Shown: piece by piece, positions 45,080-58,164 of the stretch
Position numbering within the stretch: position 1 is the stretch's first letter
Layout of the letters: each line of letters starts with the position of its first letter
NCBI GenBank assembly: GCA_951640165.1
Contig: OX621245.1
Coordinates: 18,716,330 to 18,780,329 of the forward strand
Reading direction: 5' to 3'
Source: Pseudoips prasinana
Lineage: Eukaryota > Arthropoda > Insecta > Lepidoptera > Nolidae
DNA: 64,000 nt
The notes under the pieces: model-generated
The model's input: the letters and a program-made list of their open reading frames with translations, nothing else
Told to the model about the DNA's origin: nothing
Database searches by the model: none
Program-made: the position numbers and the translations under genes

Positions 45080-46500
45080 GTCTTTGAAGTATTGTCTCAC
45101 ATATGTCATCGAATATCATGGCTATCCACTCGTACACTAGTTACTAAATTCAAAAGGCAAGGGGCCTATTAGGTGTTGGCGTCTACAACACATATTGATG
45201 TTATATAAGAGTGGACTCAAGCGCAATAGGATCCTGTCAAGTCCTTAGATGTTACCAAGTAACGCATGACAAAGCAGATTCCGCTCAGTATATTCCGGCG
45301 GATTCTATGTGCACCTTACAAGACGGTGTACTATCTAGTAATATCTATGGAGAAACTTATTACATTGATTTGATTACCCGCTACAGTTAAAAAAAAGTCA
45401 ATAAATCAAGTTATATTTGAATAATTTATCAATTTCCTGCTCGAATTAAACGTATTTTAACTTTATTTCGTAAAAAACGTACACTTAATGGTAACTAAAA
45501 ATTGTAACAGTGCTAACAATATTGAAATGATAATTGACCAAGTATGTGGAGATTAGCGATAAAAAGATTAATATGAATGAGGTAGAGAATATTTTGGGGC
45601 ATATTCTAATGCAACCCTTTGAAGATTCTATTTTTCCGTTCCCACCATTTATGTAGCAGAAGCATCAGGGAACTTTCTCTAAAACTGTAAAATTGAAACG
45701 ATGATCATTACCATCGTTGCACTTTTATAATGTAATTTTATATTTATCTAATCGATTAAAATATACTTTAATCAATTAAATAAATAAATTACATTAAATA
45801 AATTACATTAAATAAATCTTTTGCATAAATATAGTACCTAATATTTATATCATAGTGTGGTTTTATTGGCATTTCGTGTACGTGCAACAAAGTTAGTTGT
45901 CCAACTAACGGTTACCTTAATGAGACCTGTACTAAACCATAAGGCCGCTTCGTTCATATAATATTAGTATTAAATATACTATAATATTTTATTTTATTTT
46001 TTGAATGCAATAAAGTGTAGTCTACTTTAAATCGTGTTACGTATATAGCAATTAGTAGAACATCTGAAAAAACCGCAACAAAATATTACAAACATTGCAA
46101 TCAACTGACGCAATTTGTTTGAAGAGCCAAACATTTTTCCGTACATCGCCAACAGATTTTCTCATATACCAACTAAATTGGGTAGATTAAGTCCCTTGAA
46201 TTTGACTACGTATTTATACTAAGCTAACTTTTAAGCACAACTTTGCTGCTTTTCTGCAAATACTTGCTAGGAAAACTGAGCCATTTTCTATAATAATTAT
46301 TATGCATTCTGGATTAAAATCTACCTTAGTTTAAAAGTGTAGGCATATCCGGTGTGCATTTCAGACAGTAAGGGATAAGAAAGAAACCAAAACAAACACC
46401 ACTTTAGAGAATTAAAGCTTTTAATATTTAGCTATGCCATATCAACAAATATACAAACAGTCACCTAATCGTTTCCTTGTACGACAATAATAGGGCAGTT
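45080..46500. other. AT-rich stretch, nothing recognised
   Basis: No gene, repeat family or RNA signature was recognised. A short triplication of 'aaataaattacatt' lies at about 45780-45815. Confidence 0.5.
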
Positions 46501-46506
46501 AAATTA

Positions 46507-46716
46507 TCATTGATTAACTAATAAGCTTTCGCTATGAATTTGTAACAATGTGGACCTCAATAAATCTTGGTTAACTTTGGCCTCAGTCCCGGTAGGTCTG
46601 CCTTCCCTGTTTCCTCCGGTCTCTTGTTCTTGTGTCATCTTCGATAAATCCTTTAAGAAAGCGTTTAAAGCGTTCGCTATTTGTTCAGTTGCAGTATTTA
46701 TTTTAAAAGACTTCAA
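46507..46716 (-). other. Coding-like short open frame, function unknown
   Basis: The minus strand encodes up to 69 residues, including NTATEQIANALNAFLKDLSK and GGNREGRPTGTEAKVNQ. The soluble, mixed, helix-prone composition looks more protein-like than other chance frames here. There is no ATG start at the frame's beginning (it opens at TTG), no clear splice acceptor and no recognised family. It could be a terminal exon, a transposon gag fragment or chance. Confidence 0.25.
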
Positions 46717-46759
46717 AGATACTTTCCGTAGTTACTTCGATAATAACTCCACGTTTTAA

Positions 46760-49700
46760 TTGTGAACAAGACTTTATTTTTCTGCAAATAACCTTTGATG
46801 TCAGTGTTATATCTTTATTGATACATACGACTAATGCGATTTACTTTGTTTTGGTTTTACTATTCTTCTCAGTATTTAACAAACATAATAAAGATCTAAT
46901 AATATACCATTAGCGTATTATTAAGACCGTTTACAATCCTTTCAATACAACGTCTTATTAATTAGTCGAATCATTGTTAGGAAAGAGGCTTCTTCCATCC
47001 GGTCACGTCGTCCAAACTTCCGGCCAGCCATTAAATTAAGAGCAACTAAACTTCATTTATCTCGGCTTGTTACTTCCACGGACGATAAGGTTCAGAAACA
47101 CGGTTGGAAACTTCGACAAAGTTACAGCTAACTTCGGTGAAAAGCTATCGAATCACGCCGATCGTTCGAAAATTTGTTACTTACTCAATATTTTAAATAA
47201 TCTTCTTTGCAACACTTCTTATCTCCAAAGTTTTCACTCTGTTTAACTTGCTTTGACAATGTTATAATAAATAGTTTACCTGCTTACAGAAGGAAGTCAT
47301 TTTCTTAATGAATACATAAGTACCTACTGTTATTTTATCTGTACTAGAAAGTAAGCAGTCGCATATTATATTCCATATTTATACATTTGCATTCAGATAC
47401 CTATATAACGTGTTTGATTATGATAATGTGACAATTATAAAGGACCTTATAATGACTTCAAAACATTTATTCAAATCAAGTTGCCTCCACTCTGAATAGA
47501 ACTTCATTGACGCTCTAAATATAAGTTCTTCACACGTTATTCCAATATACAGTTCTTAGATAATATTTACGATACGTAACCATAATAGGCGACCTTAATT
47601 TGTAACTCATATCGATTTTCGTAGGATATTTAAAGTGAAATAAACTTCTTACATGGTCGGCTCGGTCGCGTGACGGGGCGCGTTTGAAGTAGGGCTGCAC
47701 GGCACCCGGCAGGCGGCAGCTACTGATGCGATACGCAAATATTTATATCGGCCTTGCTGGCACAAGTCACTGCTTGAAAGCGTTGTCTTGTACCGAGCTC
47801 GTTGTAAAGAGAAAATATTGCCTGTCGATTCTATTCACAACAAAGTCACGGCACAAATAAATTGTGAGCGTTGCATAACGCCCATTGAAGGTATCGCCCC
47901 AAATTAAGATTAAGTGAGGCTTTACACAATATCGTGATTTATCGACTATATTTTTATACAAGAAAAAGCATTTTCACTTATTATTTGGCGTGATACACAA
48001 AGTTGAAGAAATATATGCAAAGATTTTAAGTAAAGGCTCAATAAGCCTGAAATATAGATTGATAGACTTTTTTTAAATGTGCTTTGAAGTCTAGCCTGAA
48101 CGAGCTTATGTTATAATAACACATAGTTCTTAAAGCTTTTTCATTCCTCTTAATTCTTTTTGTAGAATATATTACTGTCATAATCATTTTAAAGTTTGGT
48201 ATCTTGAAATATATCCCAAAAAGGAGCGTGGTTGTGAAATGTGTTGATGGGTTATTAATGCTTTTATTTGCTTTACCAAGTTCTCTATACATTCGTTGAT
48301 TTTATAAAAATAAAGGGTGTATGAAAGTGACTTTATTTCAAATTAGAGTCAAGACCAAATCTTTATGACCGGTAGTTATATTAAATCGTTACTTATATTG
48401 CAACATTGTTCTGACACAGTTAGCCAGAGACTCAAATAACCAAATATTTATAGTAAGTTCCAGTAGCCGATCACCTCACAGTTGGTATAGATGCATAGTT
48501 GCGCTAATGTTAAAATAAAAACTAATTTTTATACCCTTACTTGCAATGCAAAGCGTAAATTTAATCGAGCAGTGTGTATCGCTCATAGCTTAATGCAGAG
48601 CGCCTGCCCCTGATTGATAGAGGGTGCTGGTTGAGACTCGCCGGACGTCTCAAAACTCTGAGATTAATTATTAAGTCTTCAGGTTCAAGGGAAAACGAAT
48701 AAACCTAATGTATACATTGTACAATTCAAGACTTGTTCAACATTTCCAAAAAACTGTAATAATAACTGATATTTCCTTTTGAAATGTCAGAATTACTATT
48801 ATATGAAATTATGCTGGAGTAAATATAAATCTAATAATAATAAATTTAAATGCACAGGTGGCTGATCATTTATATCTTTGCATAGGGTTTTTATATAAAA
48901 GGATGAGCCATTAGCGTATTAGCGATGAGGAAATGTTGGTGCAATTACGCATTTTTTTATTGGAAGAAATGCCTAATGGAGAAAGATTTCCTCATCCGCT
49001 AGTAATTAAAGGCTAAATTATTCCATACGATAACTGTGTAATATAGTTAGTTTAGTTTATGTTTCCTTTTATTTGTTGCAACATTAAAATTAATATTTCA
49101 TTATATCTTCTTAAACATATAAAATATTAATTTTAAAATATGTAAGTATGTCATATATTTACAAAAATATTATTTTTACCGGGCAAATGGTTTTTGTGTG
49201 TTATAAATATAGAAGGATTATAAAAACCCTTCCAATTTTAAATAGTTCCAATTATTTAATTATTTATTATTTTTAATTATTTAATGAAAATCAAACAGAC
49301 GTGTTCATGGACACAATCAAACCCGCAATCTTTGGATCAGAAGGCGGGACTGAGATAAAGCAGTGTCAAAAGAAAAAAAAACTCATTTTAAAATATCTTT
49401 CCTTTGTTATTGCAAATGAATTTCAGACTTGTTTAGATAAAAAAAAGCCCATTTCCAATAGGAATAAAATTATTTTGCCGTCTTAGTATTCATAATGTTC
49501 AATAACTAGTCCAACCATTTATACATTTATATTGCCTTCAAGAAATCCCCTACGGTAACTGCATATTTTTATTATTTATCTGTTATTGGTAACGTTTTCC
49601 ATTAAATAAACTCCTGGTCTGTGTTTAATAATGAATAATGTCCTCTTTTGTCAACAAATGAATCTACATAAAAGGTTTTCCTAGTAAGCAGTATCACCGC

Positions 49701-51279
49701 AAGTCTGACAAATAGACAAAAGTAGTTTAAATATCTGCGCGGCTGGGTTGGCGGTAAGGAGCTGTCGACAAAGAGAATTCTGTCGTAAACAGAAATAGAG
49801 TAATCCACAATTAGCTACAAGACAAAACTAAACTTTCCATTATTATGGATTTAAGTTAGTATACTATACTATTCTATTCATTTATATAAACGTAGTTCTA
49901 AAAAAATACATCGATTACTTCTTCAAGATATACAGTACCTACTGTTAAATAATAATTTAATGGTTTTACGCAATGACTCTCTTAAAACTGCTGTCTTTTA
50001 TAATATTTAATTTATTTATTCATTATTTAACGTTTATACCACGCCGTAATGAAAAATGGGTATATATTATTGAGGTTTAGTGTTATATTGAAACTAAATG
50101 TAATAAAGACGTAAAATTTGAGAGTAATATAATTAAAAACAAGAAATAAAAATAAAATATCATAAGCTCGGCCGAAGGACATCCAAAGATACAAAGATCT
50201 CTACAATTGCCGCTCTTGGGCTACCCGCTGCCAGCAAACCTCACAAGCTCACGTCACTCACGTCACCGCCGAAGTCTCCTTTTAATGGCCTCTTACGATA
50301 AACAGGTGTTACCGAAGTCTTATTCTTAACTCCAGGCTACAAGGGTTTGGTTTATCTTTATGCGGATAACACAAATAGTTGTCCTGGAGCTAACACAAAA
50401 GATATGGGTTCCGAAGTATTCCCCATATTGCGATACACGTACAACTTGAAATCTCAGAGGGTCCGGGTTTTAAGCGGCGCAGTCATATTACACTCTATAT
50501 GAGTCTTTTAGAAACATTATTAGGTAATGATTAACAATAAAGAATACAAAAAGGTTGTGAAAAATGTTTGAGCTTCGTCACAAAAACTTAGTAAAGTTAA
50601 ACGTAGATGAATTCAGTGAGTATACTTTAAAATCTTTTTAAATGTTTTATGCTTAAAGATTCAGAACAACCAAACCGGAAATGGACCCTAATTACCTAAA
50701 AACCTGTATGTAATACGACATGGTTTCCTCGTTAAGGGATGAAACTTTTGCATTTTAATTTGTATTTAAATGTGGGTTTGTGTTGGTATTACTTTGAGTA
50801 CCATACCCACAATAACATGAAATTTTAATTAACCCAACATCATAATATTTATGTAAAAAATTTTAAATGCATTAACAATTTCTACCCGTATCAAAATAGA
50901 CGAGTGATATTGTCACAGGCGATATTGTGTACCGGGTTCGGTTCCCGCACACGAAAACTATCCGTGTGACTCTTTATTTAATTTTTTGTTTCATCTATGT
51001 CTTAAATGTAATAAAAAAATCTTTTAAGACCTGTTTCCCAGCACTTTTTTTTTCGAATATAAGTACTACCTAACTATGTATCACCCAGTGTTGCTAGTGT
51101 GTCCCAGTTCCCTATTTTTTGGGGATTTTCTTTTTGCATTTTAGTTTAGTTGTTTATTTACTTTCTATGTAAACACTCAACTGGTGGGTGGACTTGAAAC
51201 TTTTTTTTTCTTTCTCTTATTTTTTTTTATACTTTTATATTATATATTAATTTTACTATTCTGTCTGATTTTACTGATC
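46760..51279. other. Long stretch with only small scraps recognised
   Basis: A GC-rich patch at about 47650-47740 (cgcgtgacggggcgcgtttg) could be regulatory. 48906-49020 is a weak inverted repeat around gatgaggaaat. 49293-49315 is a scrap of type B SINE. 50160-50330 is GC-richer and unidentified. 50360-50390 and 50905-51030 hold type C SINE-like scraps (aatagttgtcctgg; gggttcggttcccgc). No gene is supported. Confidence 0.4.
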
Positions 51280-51485
51280 TGTCATCAACGTATCAGCACA
51301 ACCTCCGCCCCCAAATGCAGGTGAACATCTTTTCATCGAAGTAGAGGTAAATCACGCTAAATTACTCTTAGGCGTTTACTACTGTCCTTCAATGCGCATT
51401 GATTTCTTCTCCTCATTGGAAAATCTTCTAGAAAACTTAGTACCTTCTTACAGTCACACGATAGTCATGGGTGACTTCAATACCT
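51280..51485 (+). pseudogene. LINE endonuclease part, upstream of the inserted transposon
   Basis: The frame reads INVSAQPPPPNAGEHLFIEV, then LLLGVYYCPSMRIDFFSSLE and HTIVMGDFNT. LGVYY.P and GDFN belong to the APE-type endonuclease of CR1/Jockey-like LINEs. It breaks off at the ACCT target duplication at 51482-51485 and resumes at 54439 in the same reading frame (T, CLLKKDFQ). The N-terminal half of the endonuclease is not recognisable upstream. Confidence 0.8.
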
Positions 51486-51504
51486 CGCTCCTTGAATACA
51501 AAAG
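51486..51504 (+). repeat. Left TIR of the inserted DNA transposon
   Basis: This 19-bp perfect terminal repeat is preceded by ACCT. A related word (tcccttttgcattcaaa) recurs inside the element at about 51704-51720. Confidence 0.9.
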
Positions 51505-52429
51505 AGACACAAATCAAAATCCATAAATTTTACAGGACAGCCAAAACAAATTTTTGATACTGTTTTTTTTATAATATTTCATATATTTATTAATTAAATA
51601 TAAGATGTTAATATATCATTAGATGCGTATTTTTTAGCTCTATTTATCTACAATATAAACGTTGTAATAGCTGTTTCCTATTAAGAAAAAAAAAGCATAA
51701 AAGTCCCTTTTGCATTCAAAATTTTAACCAATATTATAAAAAATATGTCAAAATTTAGACATAGTTTTACAAATAAAAATGGTTAATTGTACCTTTTTGG
51801 TAAAAAACCGTATCAAAAAGTTTAATCTTATTACTAGGTAAAAACATAAGTGAATGGACACCAGGAAAACATTGTATTAAAAAATCTAAACTAAAAAATC
51901 TTAACTTATTATTAAGTAATATAATTGAGATCAACTTGGCACGTAACTATTATTCAGTAAAATTAAACATCTCTCTAAAACAATTATATTTGTAAGAATA
52001 ATAGAAAAAACAAGAGATAAAACTGTAATAATCATTGTCAAAATATACATAAAATAACCATAAAAACTCAAAAAATTATCAACTGACGACACTAATTTGT
52101 CTCTCTTTAACATTAATAATTTAAACAAAATACGAGATCAGTTCTAAAGGCACATAATTCAGTAGCAAAATATTATAGCTTATAATGTAATAATGCTATT
52201 GCACAATAACAATCTAAGTAGTCTTATAAAATCACAATTATTAACAATTTAAGGCACTTTGTGCGTAAAATTGTCTAAGTTACAATTTCTAATCGTTATT
52301 TATTATTCTTATGTAAATGTTTGTATGAAATTTATATGTATTTATTATCAAAAGGAACTTTTAAAATTAACTATTTTAAATATTATCACTATTAGGTATC
52401 TATTGTTAAAATTACAAATATTCGTAAAA

Positions 52430-53260
52430 GCTTTGGTAATACTTAGGGATGATATTTTTCTCAATAAGTTTAAGAATACCCTGTTTTTTAGTTTCAGTTA
52501 TTTTAAGTTTTTGTTTGTACAGTTTTTTTGGCGCTATAGGATTAGCAGACCTTCTTTTTGTCAGCGTGGCTACCGAGGTATACTCTTCAGTTTCGTAAGA
52601 AGTCTTGAAGAAAAATTTGTTCTCATAATCTCGATGGACTTTAAAGTTTTATATCAGCCGATTTGACTTTTTGATTATGACTGATGGATGGCTGTGTTTC
52701 TATATTAGGCGACTGAGTATCCAAATTGACTGGTGATGTTCTACACGAGAAGGGCCCGGTTGGAGTGAAATACAAAATGGTTCGGCAATTACTTTTGACT
52801 GTATATCTCCTTCGGAATCAGAAGATCTTTCATGACTAGGTAGAAAAGGGATCTTCAACACAGTCATCTGAAGAAAAATCTGCAATTCATGAACTACTGG
52901 ATGTTGATGATCGGCTGGAATTGGTATCCGAGTCATTATCAGAGTCGTTTGAACTGACACTCCAGTCACTCTGTTCAACAACTATTTTTGGCCTATTTGT
53001 GTCTTTGGTATTCGTTACACAGCTTACTTCACTATCTTCGTCCTCTTATATTGATAGGTTAAGTTGACTGTCTGCTATAGAATTTTTATCTGAAGAATCA
53101 ATGGGTAACGTGACGGGTAGACCAAGTGCAGCTGGAGTATTAAAGAAAAAATAATTTTTCACATTATTGTGGCCAGGTAATGCTTGAACTTTTTCCGATT
53201 CTTGAACGGAGGTTGCCATATTCAACATTTTTCATGCTCTGTTAATTTAGTCAATCTGAA
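52430..53260 (-). pseudogene. Broken gene inside the DNA transposon
   Basis: On the minus strand, after a pyrimidine tract and cag that resemble a splice acceptor (about 53255-53265), a frame opens with MLNMATSVQESEKVQALPGH and continues NYFFFNTPAALGLP (53046-53228). After a stop the same frame gives a Ser/Asp-rich acidic segment. Another frame carries SSDSEGDIQSKVIAEP, then TKRRSANPIAPKKLYKQKL and a terminal NIIPKYYQSFYEYL ending near 52430. The pattern suggests an ancestral protein with an acidic middle and basic C-terminus that has lost frame at several points. No DDE/D core was found. The family is not recognised. Confidence 0.45.
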
Positions 53261-53867
53261 AAAAAAGCATCTTTAACGTTTTATAACTAAAAACACATGA
53301 AATACACACAATTCTATACATATATTATACAGTCCTTAGTACATACACCCAAAACATACATACACTAAAACATTCACACAATCAAATACATAACAATCCT
53401 TAATATGACATTTCCAATACTAATTTTCCAGGAATAACACCTTAATTATATTTAACAAGTTTAAGCAACCACCTCATATTTAACATTCAAATTCATAGTC
53501 AAATTCACAGAAAATATGGTGCAATGCATCTTAATCACATATTTTTCAACATTTACTAATATCTACCCATATTATTATAGGTCCCTATAAACACTCACTA
53601 ATATTATTTAAAAAACTTTAAATTAGTGACTTCAATTTAGATTATATTATTAATTTACAAACAAATAAATACTATAATAATACAATTGTATGATTTTTAA
53701 GTTAAAAATCACTGAAGTAATAAGAATAGAACAAAATTAACATCAAAATGGTAATTTTTATTTTTAAAATTGTACCAAATCTAAATTATTATCATGCAAA
53801 ACGGCCATATTTCTGGCCTTCCCATTCTAGCACGCTAAAAATAATTATTTATTCCAATATAATTTAA

Positions 53868-54146
53868 TGCAAACGGGACGTATTTCAAAATATGCTACTG
53901 TTGTATTATAAAATATAATTATACTGAACTAATATTGGATTACAAAAAGGACGCATTTCAAATATGGTAATTTTGTATTACAAAATATAATAACAAATAC
54001 TAATGTTAGAATGCAAAACGGACGTTTTCAAAAATATGGCACTTTAGTATTACAAAATATGGTTACAAATACTAATGTTAGAATGCAAAACGGACGTTTT
54101 CCAAAATATGGCACTTTTGTATTGTAAAATATAATCACACTTACCT
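53868..54146. repeat. Four subterminal tandem repeats of about 71 bp
   Basis: Units start near 53868, 53939, 54009 and 54081. Each carries aaaacggacg-like and ggcacttttgtattac-like words. The second word resembles the inner end of the TIR (ggcccttttgtattcaagg). Subterminal arrays of this kind often bind transposase. Confidence 0.75.
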
Positions 54147-54419
54147 GAAATTTTGAATCCAACACAGACGTATTTTGGATTGTGGTACTTTTTCATGCAA
54201 CCGACGTGCGTTTCCGTTGAATCTCCGGGCGCAACTAACAAAATGGCGGTTTTGCACTGACATTACCTGTCAAAGTGAGCTAATGCAAAAAGGGCGGTAA
54301 GTCAGTGCAGCCATAATATAAGCAAAAATGATGGGAGTTTTTTTTATACTATAAAATATAGTCGGTTCAGGTGTCATTTTTGCAATAAAACGATTTTCAT
54401 ATTATTTTTAATTGTGGCC

Positions 54420-54438
54420 CTTTTGTATTCAAGGAGCG
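54420..54438 (-). repeat. Right TIR of the inserted DNA transposon
   Basis: Exact reverse complement of 51486-51504, followed by ACCT. Confidence 0.9.
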
Positions 54439-56796
54439 ACCTGCTTATTAAAAAAAGACTTCCAAGCATCAAAGCTAGAATATCTTGTAGAGGCCAATAA
54501 TCTTAACATCCTACCTCTGAATGCCACCCATAATTTTCCTAACTGCAATCCATCCCTCCTTGACCTCATCTTCGTTTCTTCTATGGAACACGTCTCTAAG
54601 CATGGTCAGTGCTCAGCGGACGCATTTTCATACCATGACCTTATTTTTCTGTCCTATAAAGTTCGCCCCGTTAAGGCAAAACCTAAAATCCTAATGCAGC
54701 GTAATTTTGGTGGAATGGACCTCACTAAACTGCGGGAAGATGCAGGTAGTGTTGACTGGGCTCCTCTACTTGATAGTGACTCGATGGACAAGAAAATACA
54801 TCATTTTAACTCCAAACTTGTCCAATTATACGATGTACATGCTCCGATTCGCGCTGTCAAAATGAAGCACCTTCCATCACCATGGCTAACAGAGGAAATT
54901 AAAATCCTACTGAACAAAAAAGTAATAGCCAAATCAAAAGTAAAATCTCGACCCAATGATACTAATAAACGGAAGTACATAGACATTAGGAATCGCTGCA
55001 ATAAGGTATGTAGGAAAGCGCAACGCCAGCATTTTCATGAATCTGTACAGAACGGAGATCCAGCTCAGGTCTGGAAATTCCTTCAATCAATGGGGGTTGG
55101 TAGACAACGCCAAACTGGTATTCCCAAAGATATAGATATTAACAAACTTAATAAACATTTCTCGGCTTCGTCCAATTTCGATGGGACTATCAAAGCTACC
55201 ACGCTACGTCACCTTTCTTCTCTGCCAACCCCTAACTATCCCGCATTTGTCTTTAGTCAATTTTCCGCTAGTGATGTTGAGAAGAGTGTACTATCTATAA
55301 AATCCAACTCTGTTGGATGTGACTATATCAGCCGTAATATGATAATTCCTATCCTTGTTGAAATCATTCCTATTCTGTGTCATATCCTCAATTTTTCCAT
55401 ATCCACTAGCGTCTTTCCATCCACTTGGAAAGATGCTCAAATTACTCCTCTGCCCAAGAAGCCAAACCCAACATCCTTTTCAGAATTTCGGCCCATTTCC
55501 ATACTTCCTTTTCTCTCCAAAGTCCTAAAACGCCTAATCAGTTCCTACCTTTGTTCTAATAGCCTCCTTAATCCCTACCAATCCGGATTCCGTCCCGGTC
55601 ACAGTACCACCACAGCTCTAGTCAATATTACGGAGGATATCAGGCAAGGTATGGAGTGTGGAAAATTAACGGTACTAGCGTTGCTTGATTTTAGCAATGC
55701 ATTTAATACCGTTGATTTTAATATTCTTCTTGGCATACTACGCTCTCTTAACATATCTCCTATGGCAATTGACTGGTTTCGCAGTTACCTGGATGGTCGC
55801 CGGCAACGTGTTCGCATTGATGATGCTATGTCATCTTGGTGCAGTACGAGCACTGGCGTGCCTCAGCGTGGCGTTCTGTCTCCGCTACTATTTTCAATAT
55901 TTATTAACTCTATTTCCTGTCAGTTAGATTCTTCCTACCACCTTTATGCAGACGACCTCCAAGTATACACACAAGCTTCATTAGAAACCATCTCAAATGG
56001 TGTGTCAATAGTAAATAAGGACTTGGAGTATATTTTTAATTGGAGCAAAGCCTATGGACTTCACGTAAACCCATCAAAAAGTCAGCTAATTGTTATTGGC
56101 AGTCCGCGAAAAATCACCTCACTTGACTGGTCGCAACTTCTACGAGTACTTTTTGACAATACTGTCATACCATACAGTACCACAGTGAGAAATTTGGGGA
56201 TCTATTTTGACACATCTCTATCTTGGTGTCCTCAACTGCAACAGACAAGCCGCAGGTTATATGCAACTGCAGGAGTACTGCGTAGACTACGGAACTTTCT
56301 CCCTACCACCACTAAAATTGCGCTTGCTCAATCCCTCCTTCTCCCAGTACTCTATTACGCAGATGCCAGCTATCTTGATCTCACGGAAGACAAACTTGAT
56401 AAACTTGAGCGTCTCCAAAACTTCTGCATAAGATTCATATTTGGCCAACGCAAATATGATCATGTATCCGAATTCCGAAAAAAACTCAAGTGGCTCCCTA
56501 TAAGACTCCGCCGAAATACTCATATTCTCTCCCTGCTTTACAATATTTTGTTCAATCCTACTGGTCCCCACTATCTTAAGGAAAGATTTGAGTTCCTATG
56601 TGATTCACATTTGAGGCCCTTAAGATCATCGGAAAATCTGCAACTTAAAATATCGGGACATTCCACAGATTTCCTCGATAAATCATTTACGGTTCAAGCA
56701 GCTCGTCTGTGGAATGCCCTGCCATTGCCTATAAAACGCGCTCAGCCTATTACCACTTTTAAAAATTCAGTAAAGAATCATTACCTGACTCTGTAG
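54439..56796 (+). pseudogene. LINE endonuclease C-terminus, reverse transcriptase and C-terminal domain
   Basis: This is an uninterrupted frame of about 785 codons (the open frame starts at 54412, but its first nine codons belong to the inserted transposon). It begins CLLKKDFQASKLEYLVEANN, with NPSLLDLIF and SYHDLIFLSY as the last endonuclease blocks. A linker follows (SPWLTEEIKILLNKK), then the RT: EFRPISILPFLSKVLKRLI, motif A LLDFSNAFNTVDF (Asp near codon 426 of the open frame), motif B GVPQRGVLSPLLFSIFIN, and motif C YADD (codons 512-515). The C-terminal domain ends FKNSVKNHYLTL. All RT catalytic residues are present. It resembles CR1/Jockey-group LINEs. The element is inactive because the DNA transposon splits its endonuclease and the 5' end is missing. 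Confidence 0.88.
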
Positions 56797-57270
<474 letters not shown>

Positions 57271-57947
57271 TCATCAAATGGCGATATGAAATCGACTAAC
57301 AGTCGACTTCAATGAAAATACCGGATCTTTTTTTGGGACTGGTCCCACTGCAACTCCTACAGGACCCACAGTGACACACAATGAAAAGGTTGCGAGCTGC
57401 AAAAGGCTTTGAGCGAAAAGGTCCAAGCACATTCCAGGGTAACGCTGCAAATGTCTTGCATCCCGTAACGAATCCGTAGTTATCGTAGTTAAGCAGAAAG
57501 AAAATAGGAGGAGTTGGAAAACAGGAGACATGTATGTTATGTTATTTTTTGTATGTTATGTTATGTTTTGTTTGTTAGAGTCTCAGAAAACGAGATAATT
57601 TCAATTAAGGTTCCCATCAATTGATCTGATGTAGGTAAGTGTTACTTTAGTTGATATAATCTTAAATTAGTGCGCCAGATTCAGAATGCTTGATTGATCT
57701 AAGCTGATAAATCATCCTAATGGAATTTACATGTTTAAATTAAATAAAGCCGAAATGCGCGCACTAGGGATGTCCCTATGAAATGACACATTTTACAAAC
57801 GTACAACTCATTGTCACAAAGGACAACTATTTATAGCTCACTCTCGAGTTACCCCGTAGGTAGTCCCTTCACTAACATCAACTTATTTAATCGCCTTATT
57901 TACTGAGCCAAGTGCAGTAGGTAATGTTCATTAATTTCTGGTTACAC
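57271..57947. other. AT-rich stretch, nothing recognised
   Basis: An 85-codon minus-strand frame at 57274-57531 has no motif. A (tatgt)n tract lies at about 57535-57575. Confidence 0.5.
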
Positions 57948-57991
57948 GTTCATAAATTGAATAATACTCCTGTATTATTCAATTTATGAAC
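57948..57991. repeat. 19-bp perfect hairpin followed by a direct repeat
   Basis: Arms gttcataaattgaataata (57948-57966) and its complement (57973-57991) have a 6-base loop. The words acacgttcataaattgaata recur directly at about 57994-58013. Confidence 0.85.
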
Positions 57992-58039
57992 TACACGTTC
58001 ATAAATTGAATAAATATTTTAAATTTCAAATTTTAATCT

Positions 58040-58140
58040 TACATACATACATACATACATACATAGACTCACGCCTGTCTCCCAGAGGGGTAGGCAGAGA
58101 CAACGGACTTCCATTTGTCACGATCCTTGCACACCTCTTT
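58040..58140 (-). mobile_element. RTE LINE 3' end, inverted
   Basis: It starts with (catacata)n at 58042-58067 and continues gactcacgcctgtctcccag and cggacttccatttgtcacga, the reverse complement of the end of the RTE fragment at 29580-30075 ([10 protein letters not shown]...). Only about 30 codons remain. Confidence 0.85.
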
Positions 58141-58164
58141 TTTCTTTCTTCTTACAACCTTTTA

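Larger units (their letters stand above)
51486..54438. mobile_element. DNA transposon inserted in a LINE: 19-bp TIRs, ACCT target duplication
   Basis: The ends CGCTCCTTGAATACAAAAG (51486-51504) and its exact reverse complement (54420-54438) bound a 2,953-bp insertion. ACCT flanks it at 51482-51485 and 54439-54442. Removing one ACCT plus the insert restores the LINE's reading frame, so both boundaries are independently confirmed. The 4-bp, non-TTAA duplication argues against piggyBac and mariner, and Sola or Chapaev-like groups are possible. No full transposase is present. A minus-strand gene remnant lies at about 52440-53260. Confidence 0.9.

Noticed and set aside
48590..48660. tRNA-like segment (tagcttaatgcagagcg ... 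ggttgagactc)
   Set aside because: The B box is off consensus and no second copy was seen, so evidence is too weak.
52259..52666. 135-codon plus-strand open frame inside the DNA transposon
   Set aside because: It is rich in Phe/Leu/Ile/Tyr as expected of AT-rich chance frames and is antisense to the likely gene remnant.
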